Origin: Natronococcus sp. CG52
GTDB taxonomy: Archaea > Halobacteriota > Halobacteria > Halobacteriales > Natrialbaceae
NCBI RefSeq assembly: GCF_023913515.1
Contig: NZ_CP099391.1
Location: 2,232,001-2,296,000 of the forward strand
DNA: 64,000 bases
Reading direction: 5' to 3'
Shown here: piece after piece, positions 8,041-20,252 of the stretch
Position numbering within the stretch: the first letter of the stretch is position 1
How the letters are laid out: each line of letters begins with the position of its first letter
Position numbers and translations under genes: made by a program
Notes under the pieces: model-generated
What the model was told of the DNA's origin: nothing
The model's database searches: none
What the model saw: the letters and a program-made list of their open reading frames with translations, nothing else

Positions 8041-8490
8041 ATGGGGACGTCAGATGAACAAATTGACGACATGATTGACATTTTGCTGATCGAACCGAAT
8101 CCCGGAGACAGCCGCCTCTTCACGGAGAATTTCAACGACGCAAAACTTCTGAATACAATTCACACCGTCTCCGACGCGGAATCGGCTCTCGATTTCCTGT
8201 ATCAACGGAACGACCACTCGGACAAACCTCGTCCCGATATCGTCTTACTCGAGCCTCAGTTGCCTGGAAAAAATGGTATGGACGTATTATCGGAACTGAA
8301 AAACGAATCGGCTCTGAGTGAAATCCCGGTCATCGTGCTCACGAGTTCGGAGGTGGGAGAAGATATCATCCAGTCGTACGGGATCGATGCCGATTCCTAT
8401 ATTCAGAAACCGGTCGAGCCCGACGAGTTCGTTGAGTTCGTCCAGTCTATCGAGGACTTCTGGTTCGCTATCGTTCAGAAGTCACCGTAG
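8041..8490 (+). CDS. Single-domain receiver-like protein with Glu at the phospho-acceptor site
   Basis: The 149-residue protein has the CheY-like fold pattern common among haloarchaeal stand-alone receivers: ILLIEPNPGD (beta1), IVLLEPQLPGKNG (beta3), VIVLTSS (beta4), YIQKP (beta5 Lys123). The aspartate normally phosphorylated at the end of beta3 is Glu71, and the acidic pair after beta1, normally Glu-Asp, is Glu18-Pro19. It therefore probably cannot take a phosphate conventionally and may be locked in an active-like (phosphomimetic) state or act as a binding module. No kinase gene is adjacent; the histidine kinase at 26550 is 18 kb away. Confidence 0.85.
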   Translation: MGTSDEQIDDMIDILLIEPNPGDSRLFTENFNDAKLLNTIHTVSDAESALDFLYQRNDHSDKPRPDIVLLEPQLPGKNGMDVLSELKNESALSEIPVIVLTSSEVGEDIIQSYGIDADSYIQKPVEPDEFVEFVQSIEDFWFAIVQKSP

Positions 8491-8777
8491 TGATCATCAT
8501 CTGCTCGCTCTATCCGATTACTGAACTGGGGTATCGGAACCATCTCTGAGTAAGCTCGTTTTATCAGCACTGAGCGGTTACCGCTATGGCTCCCTCGTCC
8601 GCTTTCTATTCGTAACGTTCTGTTACAGAGAGACGTAGATCCTCGGTCAATCCTGATTCTCGTTCCGAATTGGTGACGGACTGAACGCTCTATTATGAAC
8701 AAACTGAGTAGTGGAGTGGCAAAGCCACCCCACGAGAGCGCACCCGCTGGTGGATGCGAAGAGTTGCAGTATGAGTG
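8491..8777. other. Intergenic space between receiver gene and 5S rRNA
   Basis: No gene is seen. I see no tRNA-Cys here, although one often follows 5S in haloarchaeal rRNA operons. A hairpin at 8711-8733 probably marks the end of the rRNA transcript. Confidence 0.5.
8711..8733 (-). terminator. Hairpin downstream of the rRNA operon
   Basis: GTGGAGTGGC and GCCACCCCAC form a 10-bp stem with one mismatch and an AAA loop, about 45 bases after the 5S 3' end. A T-containing stretch (TTTGTTCATAATA) follows on the minus strand. Confidence 0.5.
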
Positions 8778-8898
8778 GAGGCGGCGAATCGGATTTCCCA
8801 GAGGCTCGCGCACTCCAGTACTGACCGAAACGCAGGCAGGCTTATCTTCCGTGTTCGGGATGGGTACGGGAGGAACCCCGCCGCTGTGGCCGCCGTAA
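8778..8898 (-). rRNA. rrf: 5S ribosomal RNA
   Basis: Minus-strand sequence beginning TTACGGCGGCCACAGCGG and ending in the complementary TTCGCCGCC matches haloarchaeal 5S rRNA, including the CCCATCCCGAACACGG core. Ends are set from helix I pairing and are accurate to a few bases. Confidence 0.93.
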
Positions 8899-8947
8899 CG
8901 CCGATTCACGGAATCGAACCGTGATCATGCCAATATCGGTGGCTTGT

Positions 8948-8995
8948 GACCGTGTGTATGTGTAGTCCAGTTTGCGTCCGGACCCGTTCGCGGGT
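8948..8995 (-). repeat. 3' arm of the pre-23S processing stem
   Basis: This 48-bp stretch is the near-perfect inverted copy of 11980-12027. The two arms flank 23S rRNA and would pair in the precursor with an internal mismatch suited to the archaeal bulge-helix-bulge endonuclease. Confidence 0.8.
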
Positions 8996-9015
8996 ACTGT
9001 TGATCCGAATGCGGT

Positions 9016-11934
<2,919 letters not shown>

Positions 11935-11979
11935 GTTCGTCGGATCGGGGTTGCAACGCGGCGTTGCAACCGTAGAGTG

Positions 11980-12027
11980 ACCCGGGAACGGGTCCAGTGG
12001 ACGCCTGGACTACACGTACACACGGTC
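11980..12027 (-). repeat. 5' arm of the pre-23S processing stem
   Basis: Inverted partner of 8948-8995, located in the 16S-23S spacer between tRNA-Ala and 23S. Confidence 0.8.
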
Positions 12028-12169
12028 TCATTTGCACGCTTGTAGACGGCAAGCCTGCATTAACCCTTCCCAGCCACACTTGCGCGGGCTGGTGCATCGG
12101 TTCGTTCGGATTCAATCCTCGGAACCGGACCCACTTAAGGGGAACGATTCGAGGGTTTCCTCCGAGTGA

Positions 12170-12241
12170 TGGACCCACAGGGATTCGAACCCTGGGCATC
12201 CTCCTTGCAAAGGAGGCACTCTACCACTGAGCTATGGGCCC
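12170..12241 (-). tRNA. tRNA-Ala (anticodon TGC)
   Basis: The 72-nt minus-strand cloverleaf has acceptor stem GGGCCCA/TGGGTCC, a T-loop with GGGTTCGAATCCC and an anticodon stem CCTCC/GGAGG whose loop shows TGC (complement at 12207-12209). CCA is not encoded. It is the standard spacer tRNA of euryarchaeal rRNA operons. Confidence 0.96.
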
Positions 12242-12280
12242 ATCCCTTCGAACCCATGATGGCTCGAAGGGAGCGAAGCA

Positions 12281-12342
12281 TTAGCTTTGACAGTTCAAAG
12301 GTGCTCGATCGGCCAGTTGAGCGCCGATCGAACGTGGAACCG
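12281..12342 (-). repeat. 3' arm of the pre-16S processing stem
   Basis: GCTTTGACAGTTC here is the exact inverse complement of a 13-bp block near 13966-13978, and CGATCGAACGTGG pairs with the block near 13921-13935. Together they form the long precursor stem enclosing 16S. Confidence 0.8.
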
Positions 12343-12381
12343 CTGTTAGGTGGGCTGGGGCAACGCCCCAGTCCCGGTCTG

Positions 12382-13854
<1,473 letters not shown>

Positions 13855-13918
13855 GCTCTATCCCCGGCAGAGCCGGGGGGTTTGGCGGAGTATGTAATGA
13901 ATACACACTCACTTGCTA

Positions 13919-13980
13919 TGGTCCACGTTCGATGACGTGATCGACGACCGATCGAGCGTCACCGAACTGTCAAAGCTAAC
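13919..13980 (-). repeat. 5' arm of the pre-16S processing stem
   Basis: Partner of 12281-12342; it lies in the 16S leader about 65 bases before the mature 5' end. Confidence 0.8.
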
Positions 13981-14055
13981 ATCAGATCCCATCTGTACGG
14001 AAGACCGCAGGGGTGGGATCCTCATTTCCTTCGTATTACTTTGTAATCGCTGGTT

Positions 14056-14064
14056 GGTACTTAA
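14056..14064 (-). promoter_or_regulatory. Proximal rRNA operon promoter (TATA box)
   Basis: The minus-strand box CCTTAAGTACC resembles the TTAA/TTTATGTACC boxes of haloarchaeal rRNA promoters. Initiation would fall near 14030, just before the 16S processing stem. Confidence 0.55.
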
Positions 14065-14140
14065 GGCCTGCGAACCGCGTCGCCAAAGGTAGGTAGTACC
14101 AAGCGTTCGCAAGCACCTTTTGGCGGTTCTTCCGTCACAG

Positions 14141-14146
14141 TTATAA
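14141..14146 (-). promoter_or_regulatory. Possible distal rRNA operon promoter
   Basis: Minus-strand TTATAA inside GTGTTATAACTG, 80 bp upstream of the proximal box. Haloarchaeal rRNA operons commonly use tandem promoters; this one is tentative. Confidence 0.35.
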
Positions 14147-15279
14147 CACGAAGTTCACCGCCAATCGGTTGGCGAAGGGGAAAGCGACTCTCCGAAACAG
14201 TCTGCTCGCCCACGCGGTAAGTCGGGGTTAGCAGGAGCCCAGATCCAGATGCTCGTCCTGACATCGATACTGGTCCGACTGAATTATAGTAGCTACTGAA
14301 AGTCAATGCATATCAGATCGCACGACGGGTGCGCGGGTCGGAGCGAGCGAAGCAAGCGAGAACCGCGGACAGTGTGGTCGGTGTGTAAATCGTTTTAGTT
14401 GTTACTATACCGATTTGAGTCTGGTTCGGTTCGTGCAGTCAAGGAAGTGTGTACAGCGCCACTCCTGCAATCACGGTCGAAGGCTGAGAAGTGTCGCGGT
14501 TCATTTCGGCAGTATTCCTTCCACTACCGTGAGCTCACTGACTCCGCCGATCGGCGAATCAGCACCCGTTGCGACGAGCAATGGTTCACCGCCAACTACG
14601 AAAGGCCTGGTATCCGGGCCCGGGAGTGAGAGGGTCCGTTTCGCCACGACGAGTGGGTTCGTTCTGCGAGAACCAGCCGCAGTCGGGAGCGAATTTACTA
14701 CCGGTCGGAGTGTCGTAGTATCCAAAGCTTCGGCATCCGTCGCGTACGTAAACTACATTAGTAGTCTGGAACGACCGAGTGTGATACCGAGAACTCGCGA
14801 TACCTTCTGTGGCACCGACTATGCGAACCCCCTCCGGCCTCGAGCCTCCTCAAGCGTCTTTCCGTCTGCGACGCTCTGGTAGCAGTATCTGACGAGCATC
14901 TCGAGACGGTACTGACCTCCTCGGCCTGCGCCGACTCGATTCCGACGTCGGATCGTCCAGAATGAAGAACGTATGATATGTCTGTGTGGATCGTGGTCAA
15001 CGGAACGAGAGAATCGGTGACACCATACATGTTTGGTACGGTCTTTATTACAGACATCGGCAAGCGAATCGTAGCCGGTTCGAGAATCGCAACTCGAAGA
15101 GGGGTTCGAATAACCGTTCTGGAGAGCGAACAACGGCGCACTCTTGCGATTTTGGTCGAGGAGAAGCTGCTCTCGGCGCGTAGCCGAACAGTCCAGAACG
15201 TAGTTGCAGTATCGGAGAGTGTCTGGAATCGGTATAAGTCTCATAAAGTCATGATAAGGAAGAATAACGGCGGAATTGA
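14147..15279. other. Gene-poor interval upstream of the rRNA operon
   Basis: About 1.1 kb with only short frames whose compositions (Arg/Ser-rich or lacking acidic bias) do not look haloarchaeal. I see no tRNA or structured RNA I can name. Its left part may hold further rRNA promoters. Confidence 0.5.
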
Positions 15280-15288
15280 TTTATAATA
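15280..15288 (+). promoter_or_regulatory. TATA box of the DsbA-like gene
   Basis: TTTATAATA lies 23-31 bp before ATG 15311, so the message is leaderless or nearly so. Confidence 0.65.
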
Positions 15289-15310
15289 CCCCCGTGAGGA
15301 TCACCGACCG

Positions 15311-16414
15311 ATGCGACGGAAGCAAACGACACGTCGAAGCGTACTCACAGCTACAGGGACCCTTTCACTACTCGGTATCGCCGGCATCACGTCGGCGAAC
15401 TCATCGTCACCGGTCGCTAACGCGCCCGTCCCGGACGATGCGGATAGTCGGACGTACCCCACAATGGGGACCAACGGCGATGCACCGACGGCGAAAATCT
15501 ACGGGAACTTCAAGTGTCCGGTCACCGAGGGCTTCGTCTTCGGCAACCTCGGGCCGATTATGGAGGAGTTCGTCGTTACGGGACGGCTCAACCTCGAGTT
15601 CCACAATCTGACGTACGAACCGGGAACTACCTCGAGTTACTTCATCTCCGATAGTGACCCGCGTATCGCGGCCGTCGGGCTCGCAGTCTGGGACGAGGAC
15701 CCGGACAACTACTGGCAGTTCTACTACGAGACGTTCGCGGACAGACCGTCGGGCTACGTCGATTACGACGAACTGGCGTCGCGAGTTCGGTCCGCCGACG
15801 TTTCGAACGCCGACGCGACCGTCGACCGTGCCGAGGACGGGCAGTACGACGCGGCAGTCGAGCAGATCGCTGCCACAGCTGCCACCGACGGAGTCGCGTT
15901 CACACCGCAACTGGTACTCGCGGGCGAGACGGCCGCACCACACCATGGTACGCAATCGATCCTCAACTGGATTGAAGCGCGAATCGAGGACGCGCCCGCA
16001 GAGACGAGCGAACAGGAGGAGCCGGAAGCGGACGACGATACTGAGCCCGAAGCGGAACCGGAAGACGATCCGGAGGAGTCACCGGACGACGTCGAGGAGG
16101 ACGAAGAATCCGACGCTGAAACTGAAGACGACCAGTCCGGCGGCGAAAGCGAAGACCCTGATACCGAGACCGAGGAGGAATCAGCGGGCGGGGCCGACGA
16201 ACGGCCCGAAGACGACGAAACCGAAGCTGAAGACGAGGATTCGAAGTCCGAATCACAACCGGACAGTGAAGAGCTCGACGACGAACCGGACGAGAAATCG
16301 GCGTACGGCTCCGCGGACGAGTCGACGAACTCGGAGGAAACCGACGGTTCGAGCGATGACGAGTCCACGCAGTTCCTCGGAAAAATGGGAACTGAGGACT
16401 GTCCGTTCCTGTAA
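15311..16414 (+). CDS. Secreted DsbA/thioredoxin-fold protein with a long acidic tail
   Basis: A twin-arginine signal peptide (TTRRSVLTATG, then a hydrophobic stretch to about residue 29) sends the folded protein out. Residues ~55-230 resemble the DsbA/Frnh-type thioredoxin fold: KIYGNFKCPVTEGF at the active site and the cis-Pro loop FTPQL. The active site has only one cysteine (C69-P-V-T), so a normal disulfide cycle is unlikely. Residues ~232-355 are a low-complexity Glu/Asp/Ser tail, and the protein ends in DCPFL with a second lone cysteine (C364). The two cysteines could pair with each other or with partners. An acidic spacer is common in exported haloarchaeal proteins. Confidence 0.75.
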   Translation: MRRKQTTRRSVLTATGTLSLLGIAGITSANSSSPVANAPVPDDADSRTYPTMGTNGDAPTAKIYGNFKCPVTEGFVFGNLGPIMEEFVVTGRLNLEFHNLTYEPGTTSSYFISDSDPRIAAVGLAVWDEDPDNYWQFYYETFADRPSGYVDYDELASRVRSADVSNADATVDRAEDGQYDAAVEQIAATAATDGVAFTPQLVLAGETAAPHHGTQSILNWIEARIEDAPAETSEQEEPEADDDTEPEAEPEDDPEESPDDVEEDEESDAETEDDQSGGESEDPDTETEEESAGGADERPEDDETEAEDEDSKSESQPDSEELDDEPDEKSAYGSADESTNSEETDGSSDDESTQFLGKMGTEDCPFL

Positions 16415-16495
16415 TGCTGCGTTGGCCCCACGAAGCTCCGTCGCACGGTCTGACGGGGTAGCGGTGAGACACGAATCGGTCGTCGCGGGGCGAAC

Positions 16496-16834
16496 TCAGT
16501 TCGCCGGGAGTCGATCGTTTTCGAGCGCGGTCGTCACGCGCTCGAGCAGGTGCTCGATGCGGGATCGCTCGAGTTCCCACCAGTCGGTCGACCGCTGGTA
16601 CTCGGCGAGCACGTTCTGGATTGCCTCGAGCTGGGCGTCGGTAAAGCGAAGTTCCCCGTCGTCGACCGTGTCGAACGACTGATAGAGTTCTAGCGGCGGC
16701 GAGTCGACGTCGGTTGCGTTCGTAGCGGTTTCTTCTTGCTCGATTCTGTGGAGCAACACGTGGTGGAGCGTCCAGCGTTCTTCGAGCGAGAGCGAGAGGG
16801 AAGTTGATCGGAACGGTCGGGGCCTGGATGACAT
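16496..16834 (-). CDS. Small haloarchaeal protein of unknown function
   Basis: The 112-residue soluble protein is mostly helical, opening with SLSLEERWTLHHVLLHRIE and closing with a second helical run (DWWELERSRIEHLLERV). A TATA-like CCATATGC at about 16856-16863 fits ATG 16834; a longer frame starting at 16873 would include a non-acidic extension. It resembles short haloarchaeal DUF proteins I cannot name with certainty. It is convergent with the DsbA-like gene. Confidence 0.6.
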   Translation of the reverse strand: MSSRPRPFRSTSLSLSLEERWTLHHVLLHRIEQEETATNATDVDSPPLELYQSFDTVDDGELRFTDAQLEAIQNVLAEYQRSTDWWELERSRIEHLLERVTTALENDRLPAN

Positions 16835-16992
16835 ATCGGTGTGTACATCGAGGCATATGGACGCACACACCATAAGGGTTGCTAGCAGTTATCAAAGTGA
16901 AGTCGACGCGTTAGCGAACAGGGGACTCGAGCCCCGCAGCTGCGTTGTAGAACGGAGACGGCCGAGAAGTCGGAAGAAGCCGTTCGTTCGCG

Positions 16993-17298
16993 TCAGCGTC
17001 GCGGCTCGTCGTTCGAGGCGGTCTGGAACTGCTCGCGAAACAGTTCGTACCCGTAGCCGACGGTGACGGCGACGCCGTAGCAGCCGACGAGAAACGGGAT
17101 CCAGTAGACCCAGAAGGCAAGCCGTGAGGCGAAAATGTTGCCGATGGCCGTTCCGATCACGTAGATCAGGTACCCCGGGAGGGCGAGCGGCGATAGCAGC
17201 GACGTCTTGAGCCAGCCGAGCGCCAGCGGAACGACCAGCAGGAGGTAGGTGGCGATCGTCACGGGTGCCGTTAGTACGCGGCGCAGCGGGACGGTCAT
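16993..17298 (-). CDS. Small membrane protein coupled to the aspartoacylase-like gene
   Basis: The 101-residue protein has three hydrophobic segments (about residues 10-30, 36-55 and 60-82) and a polar C-terminus. Its ATG overlaps the stop of the upstream enzyme in an ATGA arrangement, so the two are co-translated. No family is recognised; the linkage suggests an anchor or transport role linked to that enzyme. Confidence 0.7.
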   Translation of the reverse strand: MTVPLRRVLTAPVTIATYLLLVVPLALGWLKTSLLSPLALPGYLIYVIGTAIGNIFASRLAFWVYWIPFLVGCYGVAVTVGYGYELFREQFQTASNDEPRR

Positions 17299-18107
17299 CG
17301 GTCGTCCTCCGTCTCGAGCAGGCCGTGGCGCTCGAGCAGGGCTGCGGTCACTACGCGCGTCATCTCGTTTTTGGTCTCGCGGTCGAGAAGGTAACTGGTC
17401 GTCTCGAAGAGGTACGTCGTAGCGTCGAGTTCGCGTGCGGCTTCGTGAAAGAGCAGCGGGCCCGAAAGGTGGCTCTCGTTCGCGACGAACCGGTGCATCG
17501 GCAGGTACCACGGGACGGCGTCGTCGTTGAGTACGGCTGCGAGTTCGTCGCCGTAGGCGTCCGGCGAGTGAAAGATCGCCTGACCGACGTACTGCTGGTG
17601 GACGCCGTAGATGCCGAGCGAACGGTGGAGATCGAGGACGACGTCCGGATCGTGTCGGTCGACCGCTTCCCAGACGCCTCGGGCGAGTTCGCTTTCCGGT
17701 TCGCCGTCGGCCGGAAAGTGGCGGTTCAGATCGCCGTCGGTCCCCTCGCGCTCGTCGTTTTCGACGGCCACGCGGTCGGTCTCGGGGACGACGACGAGCG
17801 TCCCGGCGTCGGGGTACCACTCGTCGGCGACCTCGTGTCCGACGTCGATCCCGTTGTACTCGTCTCCGTGGATGCCGCCGAAAACCATCGCAGTGGGGCC
17901 GTCCTGTGGCGCATCGATCTCGTATAGTGTCGTCTCGTGGACTGTGTCCGACAGAATCGACTCCGTGTTCGTCTCCGGTTCGTTCCCGTCGCCGGGGTGG
18001 CGGACTGCCGACACCAGTTCGTGCTCGTTCGACGACCCACTCGCCACGCCGGCGACGGCCGTACCGACGAGAACTCCGCCGGCGGCCAGAATACGACGTC
18101 GCCTCAT
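17295..18107 (-). CDS. Succinylglutamate desuccinylase/aspartoacylase-like zinc hydrolase, exported
   Basis: The 270-residue protein begins with MRRRRILAAGGVLVG, a short Tat-like signal, so it acts outside the membrane. The zinc site of the M14-like AstE/aspartoacylase family is visible: GGIHGDEYNG (His and Glu ligands) near residue 77, then DLHRS with the third His near 153. These enzymes cleave amide bonds of acylated amino acids or peptides; the substrate is unknown. It forms an operon with the membrane protein at 16993. Confidence 0.8.
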   Translation of the reverse strand: MRRRRILAAGGVLVGTAVAGVASGSSNEHELVSAVRHPGDGNEPETNTESILSDTVHETTLYEIDAPQDGPTAMVFGGIHGDEYNGIDVGHEVADEWYPDAGTLVVVPETDRVAVENDEREGTDGDLNRHFPADGEPESELARGVWEAVDRHDPDVVLDLHRSLGIYGVHQQYVGQAIFHSPDAYGDELAAVLNDDAVPWYLPMHRFVANESHLSGPLLFHEAARELDATTYLFETTSYLLDRETKNEMTRVVTAALLERHGLLETEDDR

Positions 18108-18277
18108 TGTTCGTGGAGAGGACGCGCTGGTTAAAGCGCCTTCCCATCCCGGAAGAGAGTTCGTCCCCGGTGACAGATCCTCCTGAGAGATCGTTCTTGG
18201 CGGCCGCGGTTACCTCCGGAGACGGTCGCTGACACTCACAACGAACGTTTAAGAGAGCGTGTGGCGTATGGTAATGC

Positions 18278-18418
18278 ATGGCATACAAGCTACAGTGTGA
18301 CGGGTGTTCTCTCGATCGAGAGTTCGCCGACTGGGCCGACGCCAATTGGTACGCCAGTACCCACGAGGCCGAACATCCCGACCACTGGGTGAGTATCTAC
18401 GAGTTCCCAGAGGTCTGA
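18278..18418 (+). CDS. 46-residue zinc-finger microprotein
   Basis: The frame ATG 18278 to TGA 18418 encodes a 46-residue acidic protein with C7-x2-C10 near the N-terminus and H29, H33, H36 later, a plausible single zinc site. TTTAAG at 18247-18252 lies ~28 bp before the ATG, supporting a leaderless message. Such zinc microproteins are common in Halobacteria and mostly uncharacterised. Confidence 0.7.
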   Translation: MAYKLQCDGCSLDREFADWADANWYASTHEAEHPDHWVSIYEFPEV

Positions 18419-18648
18419 GTGTAACCGATGCGAGTGATGCCGTGTTGTCATCCCCCTGACCACCGCTGAACGCAGTGTCAGCCGAAGACGTCGAAGTGAG
18501 TAGTGTTCCGCTCGACCAGCCTCCGTCGGGCCAGAAGCAGCGTGTCCGCCTTCGCACTCGAGCGCGCCGGGATCGTGATCCCGGAACCACACGCTTTGCG
18601 GATCCAACACACCCGTTACCGCTCACGCCTGTGATCCACTGGTGGCAC

Positions 18649-18777
18649 TCAGAACTCGTAGTGGGCGATCTCACCGGTGCCGCAGTTGGGACACGCGGAC
18701 CGCTCGCACTCGAGTTTCGTCCCGCAGTGACGACACTCGTACAATCCGGGTTCGGTCCCGATGACGCGCCGAAACAT
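18649..18777 (-). CDS. 42-residue zinc-ribbon microprotein
   Basis: The frame encodes 42 residues with two knuckles, CRHCG and CPNCG, a classic zinc ribbon similar in layout to haloarchaeal rubrerythrin-like small proteins. It lies downstream of the formate-dehydrogenase operon on the same strand. Two TGTTCGAA-type palindromes stand 31-73 bp before the start, with an AT-rich TATA-like stretch between them, so it is probably regulated on its own. Confidence 0.75.
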   Translation of the reverse strand: MFRRVIGTEPGLYECRHCGTKLECERSACPNCGTGEIAHYEF

Positions 18778-18807
18778 GTTCACTACCCCCATCCCACTCC
18801 CTGGTTC

Positions 18808-18850
18808 TGTTCGAAACACTATCAATCAAATTGCCGTCATTGTTCGAACA
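18808..18850 (-). promoter_or_regulatory. Paired TGTTCGAAxA palindromes before the zinc-ribbon gene
   Basis: TGTTCGAAACA (18808-18818) and the perfect palindrome TGTTCGAACA (18841-18850) are spaced 33 bp and flank an AT-rich TTGATAG at 18817-18824, the likely TATA box. This looks like an operator pair around a promoter. Confidence 0.4.
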
Positions 18851-18915
18851 TTAATACCGTGCCGCGATGCTCACTACGTCGACGGCTCGTCGCGGCGGCC
18901 GCGCTCCAGCCCCGA

Positions 18916-19095
18916 TTACAGGACGAAGCCGCCGATCATTGCGGCGATGAATACCGTGGCGACGATCGTCAGGATCTCGTATCGATAATCGGAGCGGCCT
19001 TCGACGTCGGGGGTTCCGAAGACGACGGCGAGGAGTCCGGCGGCGGCCACGACCAGGACGGCGATCGCGTACGCTGAGTACAGGATTCCTGGCAT
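18916..19095 (-). CDS. 59-residue two-helix membrane protein at the end of the formate-dehydrogenase operon
   Basis: The frame from ATG 19095 encodes two transmembrane helices (about residues 4-26 and 41-58) joined by a short acidic loop. It follows the cytochrome b gene by 89 bp on the same strand. It may be an accessory membrane subunit of the dehydrogenase complex; I recognise no family. Confidence 0.6.
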   Translation of the reverse strand: MPGILYSAYAIAVLVVAAAGLLAVVFGTPDVEGRSDYRYEILTIVATVFIAAMIGGFVL

Positions 19096-19184
19096 AACAT
19101 AACACACCACGTACGATACCGTAAAGTCCCGGATCCGTCGGGAATTCGACGGTATCCGGTATCCGTTCCCCGAAAATGGGGGCA

Positions 19185-20252
19185 TCAGCTGTCGAATCGG
19201 TCGTCGTCTCCTCGAGCGTCGACCTCGCCGCCGTCGGTCCGACGAGGATCGCGGTCCCGCTGACCGCCGGCGGCGGCCGGCGTCTCGGGAACGGGCCGTT
19301 CCTGACGTTGGCGCAGGTATCGCGCCCGCAGGACGTTGCCGTACACCGAGAGGAGCAGCCCGATAAGCAGGACCAGCATCCCGATGTTGATCCCGATCGT
19401 CCGAAGGACGCTCCCCTCGGCGAACACCAGCGTGTCCGGGATCGGATACCCGCCGTAGTCGAGGCTGGCGAGCAGAACGCTGACGATACCGACGACGACC
19501 AGCACCGCCATCACGTTCGTCGCCCACCGCCAGGAGGGTTTGAGCCGAAGGCGCTCGATTCCGGTCGTCTCGTACTCGTCGGGATCGCCGTGGAAGTTCG
19601 GCGTCTGGTCCTTCGGCAGGAACGCCTTCATCTCGACCGGGTAGAACGCGGGATGGAACCCGTGCTCGAAGGTGTGGAACATCACGCCCATCAGCATGAT
19701 GATCCCGAGCAGTCCGTGGAATGCGACGAACGCCATCGCGACCGACTGGGAGTTGTAGACGTCGATCAGCCACGCCTTCCGCCAGATGAGCAGCCCCGAG
19801 ATCATCAGGAGGATGAGTTCGACCGTAAAGATCCAGATCACACCCTTGCCGACGTACGACAGCAGCGGCACCTCGTCGGCCTTGTACCCCGCGAACTGGC
19901 GGGCGGCCGGGTGTCGCTCATCGACCCGGCCGAGTGCGAACTTGACATCCTGGATAAACGCCGCCACATCGGCCCGCAGATCGGGCAAGACCGAGCCGAA
20001 GTTCGCCCTGCTCGTCGAGCGCAGGAGCATGTACGGCACCCAGAACCCGGTCAGGACGATCAGCGCGAAGCCCGCGATCCGGTGAATCGCAAGCACGCCC
20101 TGGTTGCCGCCCATCAGTTCGACCATCCACCACAGTTCGGTGTTGAACGCGATGGCGTACCCCGTAAAGAAGAGAACGAACACCGTCAGGGCTAACAGCG
20201 AGTGAAACGTCGTCGTCGTCCGCGAGAACTTGCCGTGGTCGAGATTCGTCAT
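19185..20252 (-). CDS. Formate dehydrogenase cytochrome b (gamma) subunit
   Basis: The 355-residue membrane protein matches the FDH-N gamma/cytochrome b556 family: four main helices with haem-ligand histidines (FHSLLAL near 17, AIHRIAGF near 57, FHGLLG near 190, FHTFEHGF near 207) and one further C-terminal hydrophobic segment. It would pass electrons from the iron-sulfur subunit to the quinone pool. It overlaps the preceding gene by 4 bp. The charged C-terminal ~45 residues are a haloarchaeal extension. Confidence 0.88.
   Translation of the reverse strand: MTNLDHGKFSRTTTTFHSLLALTVFVLFFTGYAIAFNTELWWMVELMGGNQGVLAIHRIAGFALIVLTGFWVPYMLLRSTSRANFGSVLPDLRADVAAFIQDVKFALGRVDERHPAARQFAGYKADEVPLLSYVGKGVIWIFTVELILLMISGLLIWRKAWLIDVYNSQSVAMAFVAFHGLLGIIMLMGVMFHTFEHGFHPAFYPVEMKAFLPKDQTPNFHGDPDEYETTGIERLRLKPSWRWATNVMAVLVVVGIVSVLLASLDYGGYPIPDTLVFAEGSVLRTIGINIGMLVLLIGLLLSVYGNVLRARYLRQRQERPVPETPAAAGGQRDRDPRRTDGGEVDARGDDDRFDS

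Noticed and set aside
8491-8777. tRNA-Cys after the 5S gene
   Set aside because: Expected from other haloarchaeal operons, but no cloverleaf or Cys anticodon loop is present.
14415-15286. Several 100-155-codon ORFs upstream of the DsbA-like gene
   Set aside because: Overlapping on both strands, basic or Ser-rich, without promoters; not credible genes.
16993-18345. 450-codon minus-strand ORF
   Set aside because: Its upstream part is an Arg-rich out-of-frame shadow of the aspartoacylase-like gene; only the last 101 codons are a real membrane protein.
19176-20195. 339-codon plus-strand ORF opposite the cytochrome b gene
   Set aside because: Antisense shadow rich in Asp/His/Arg with no fold signature.
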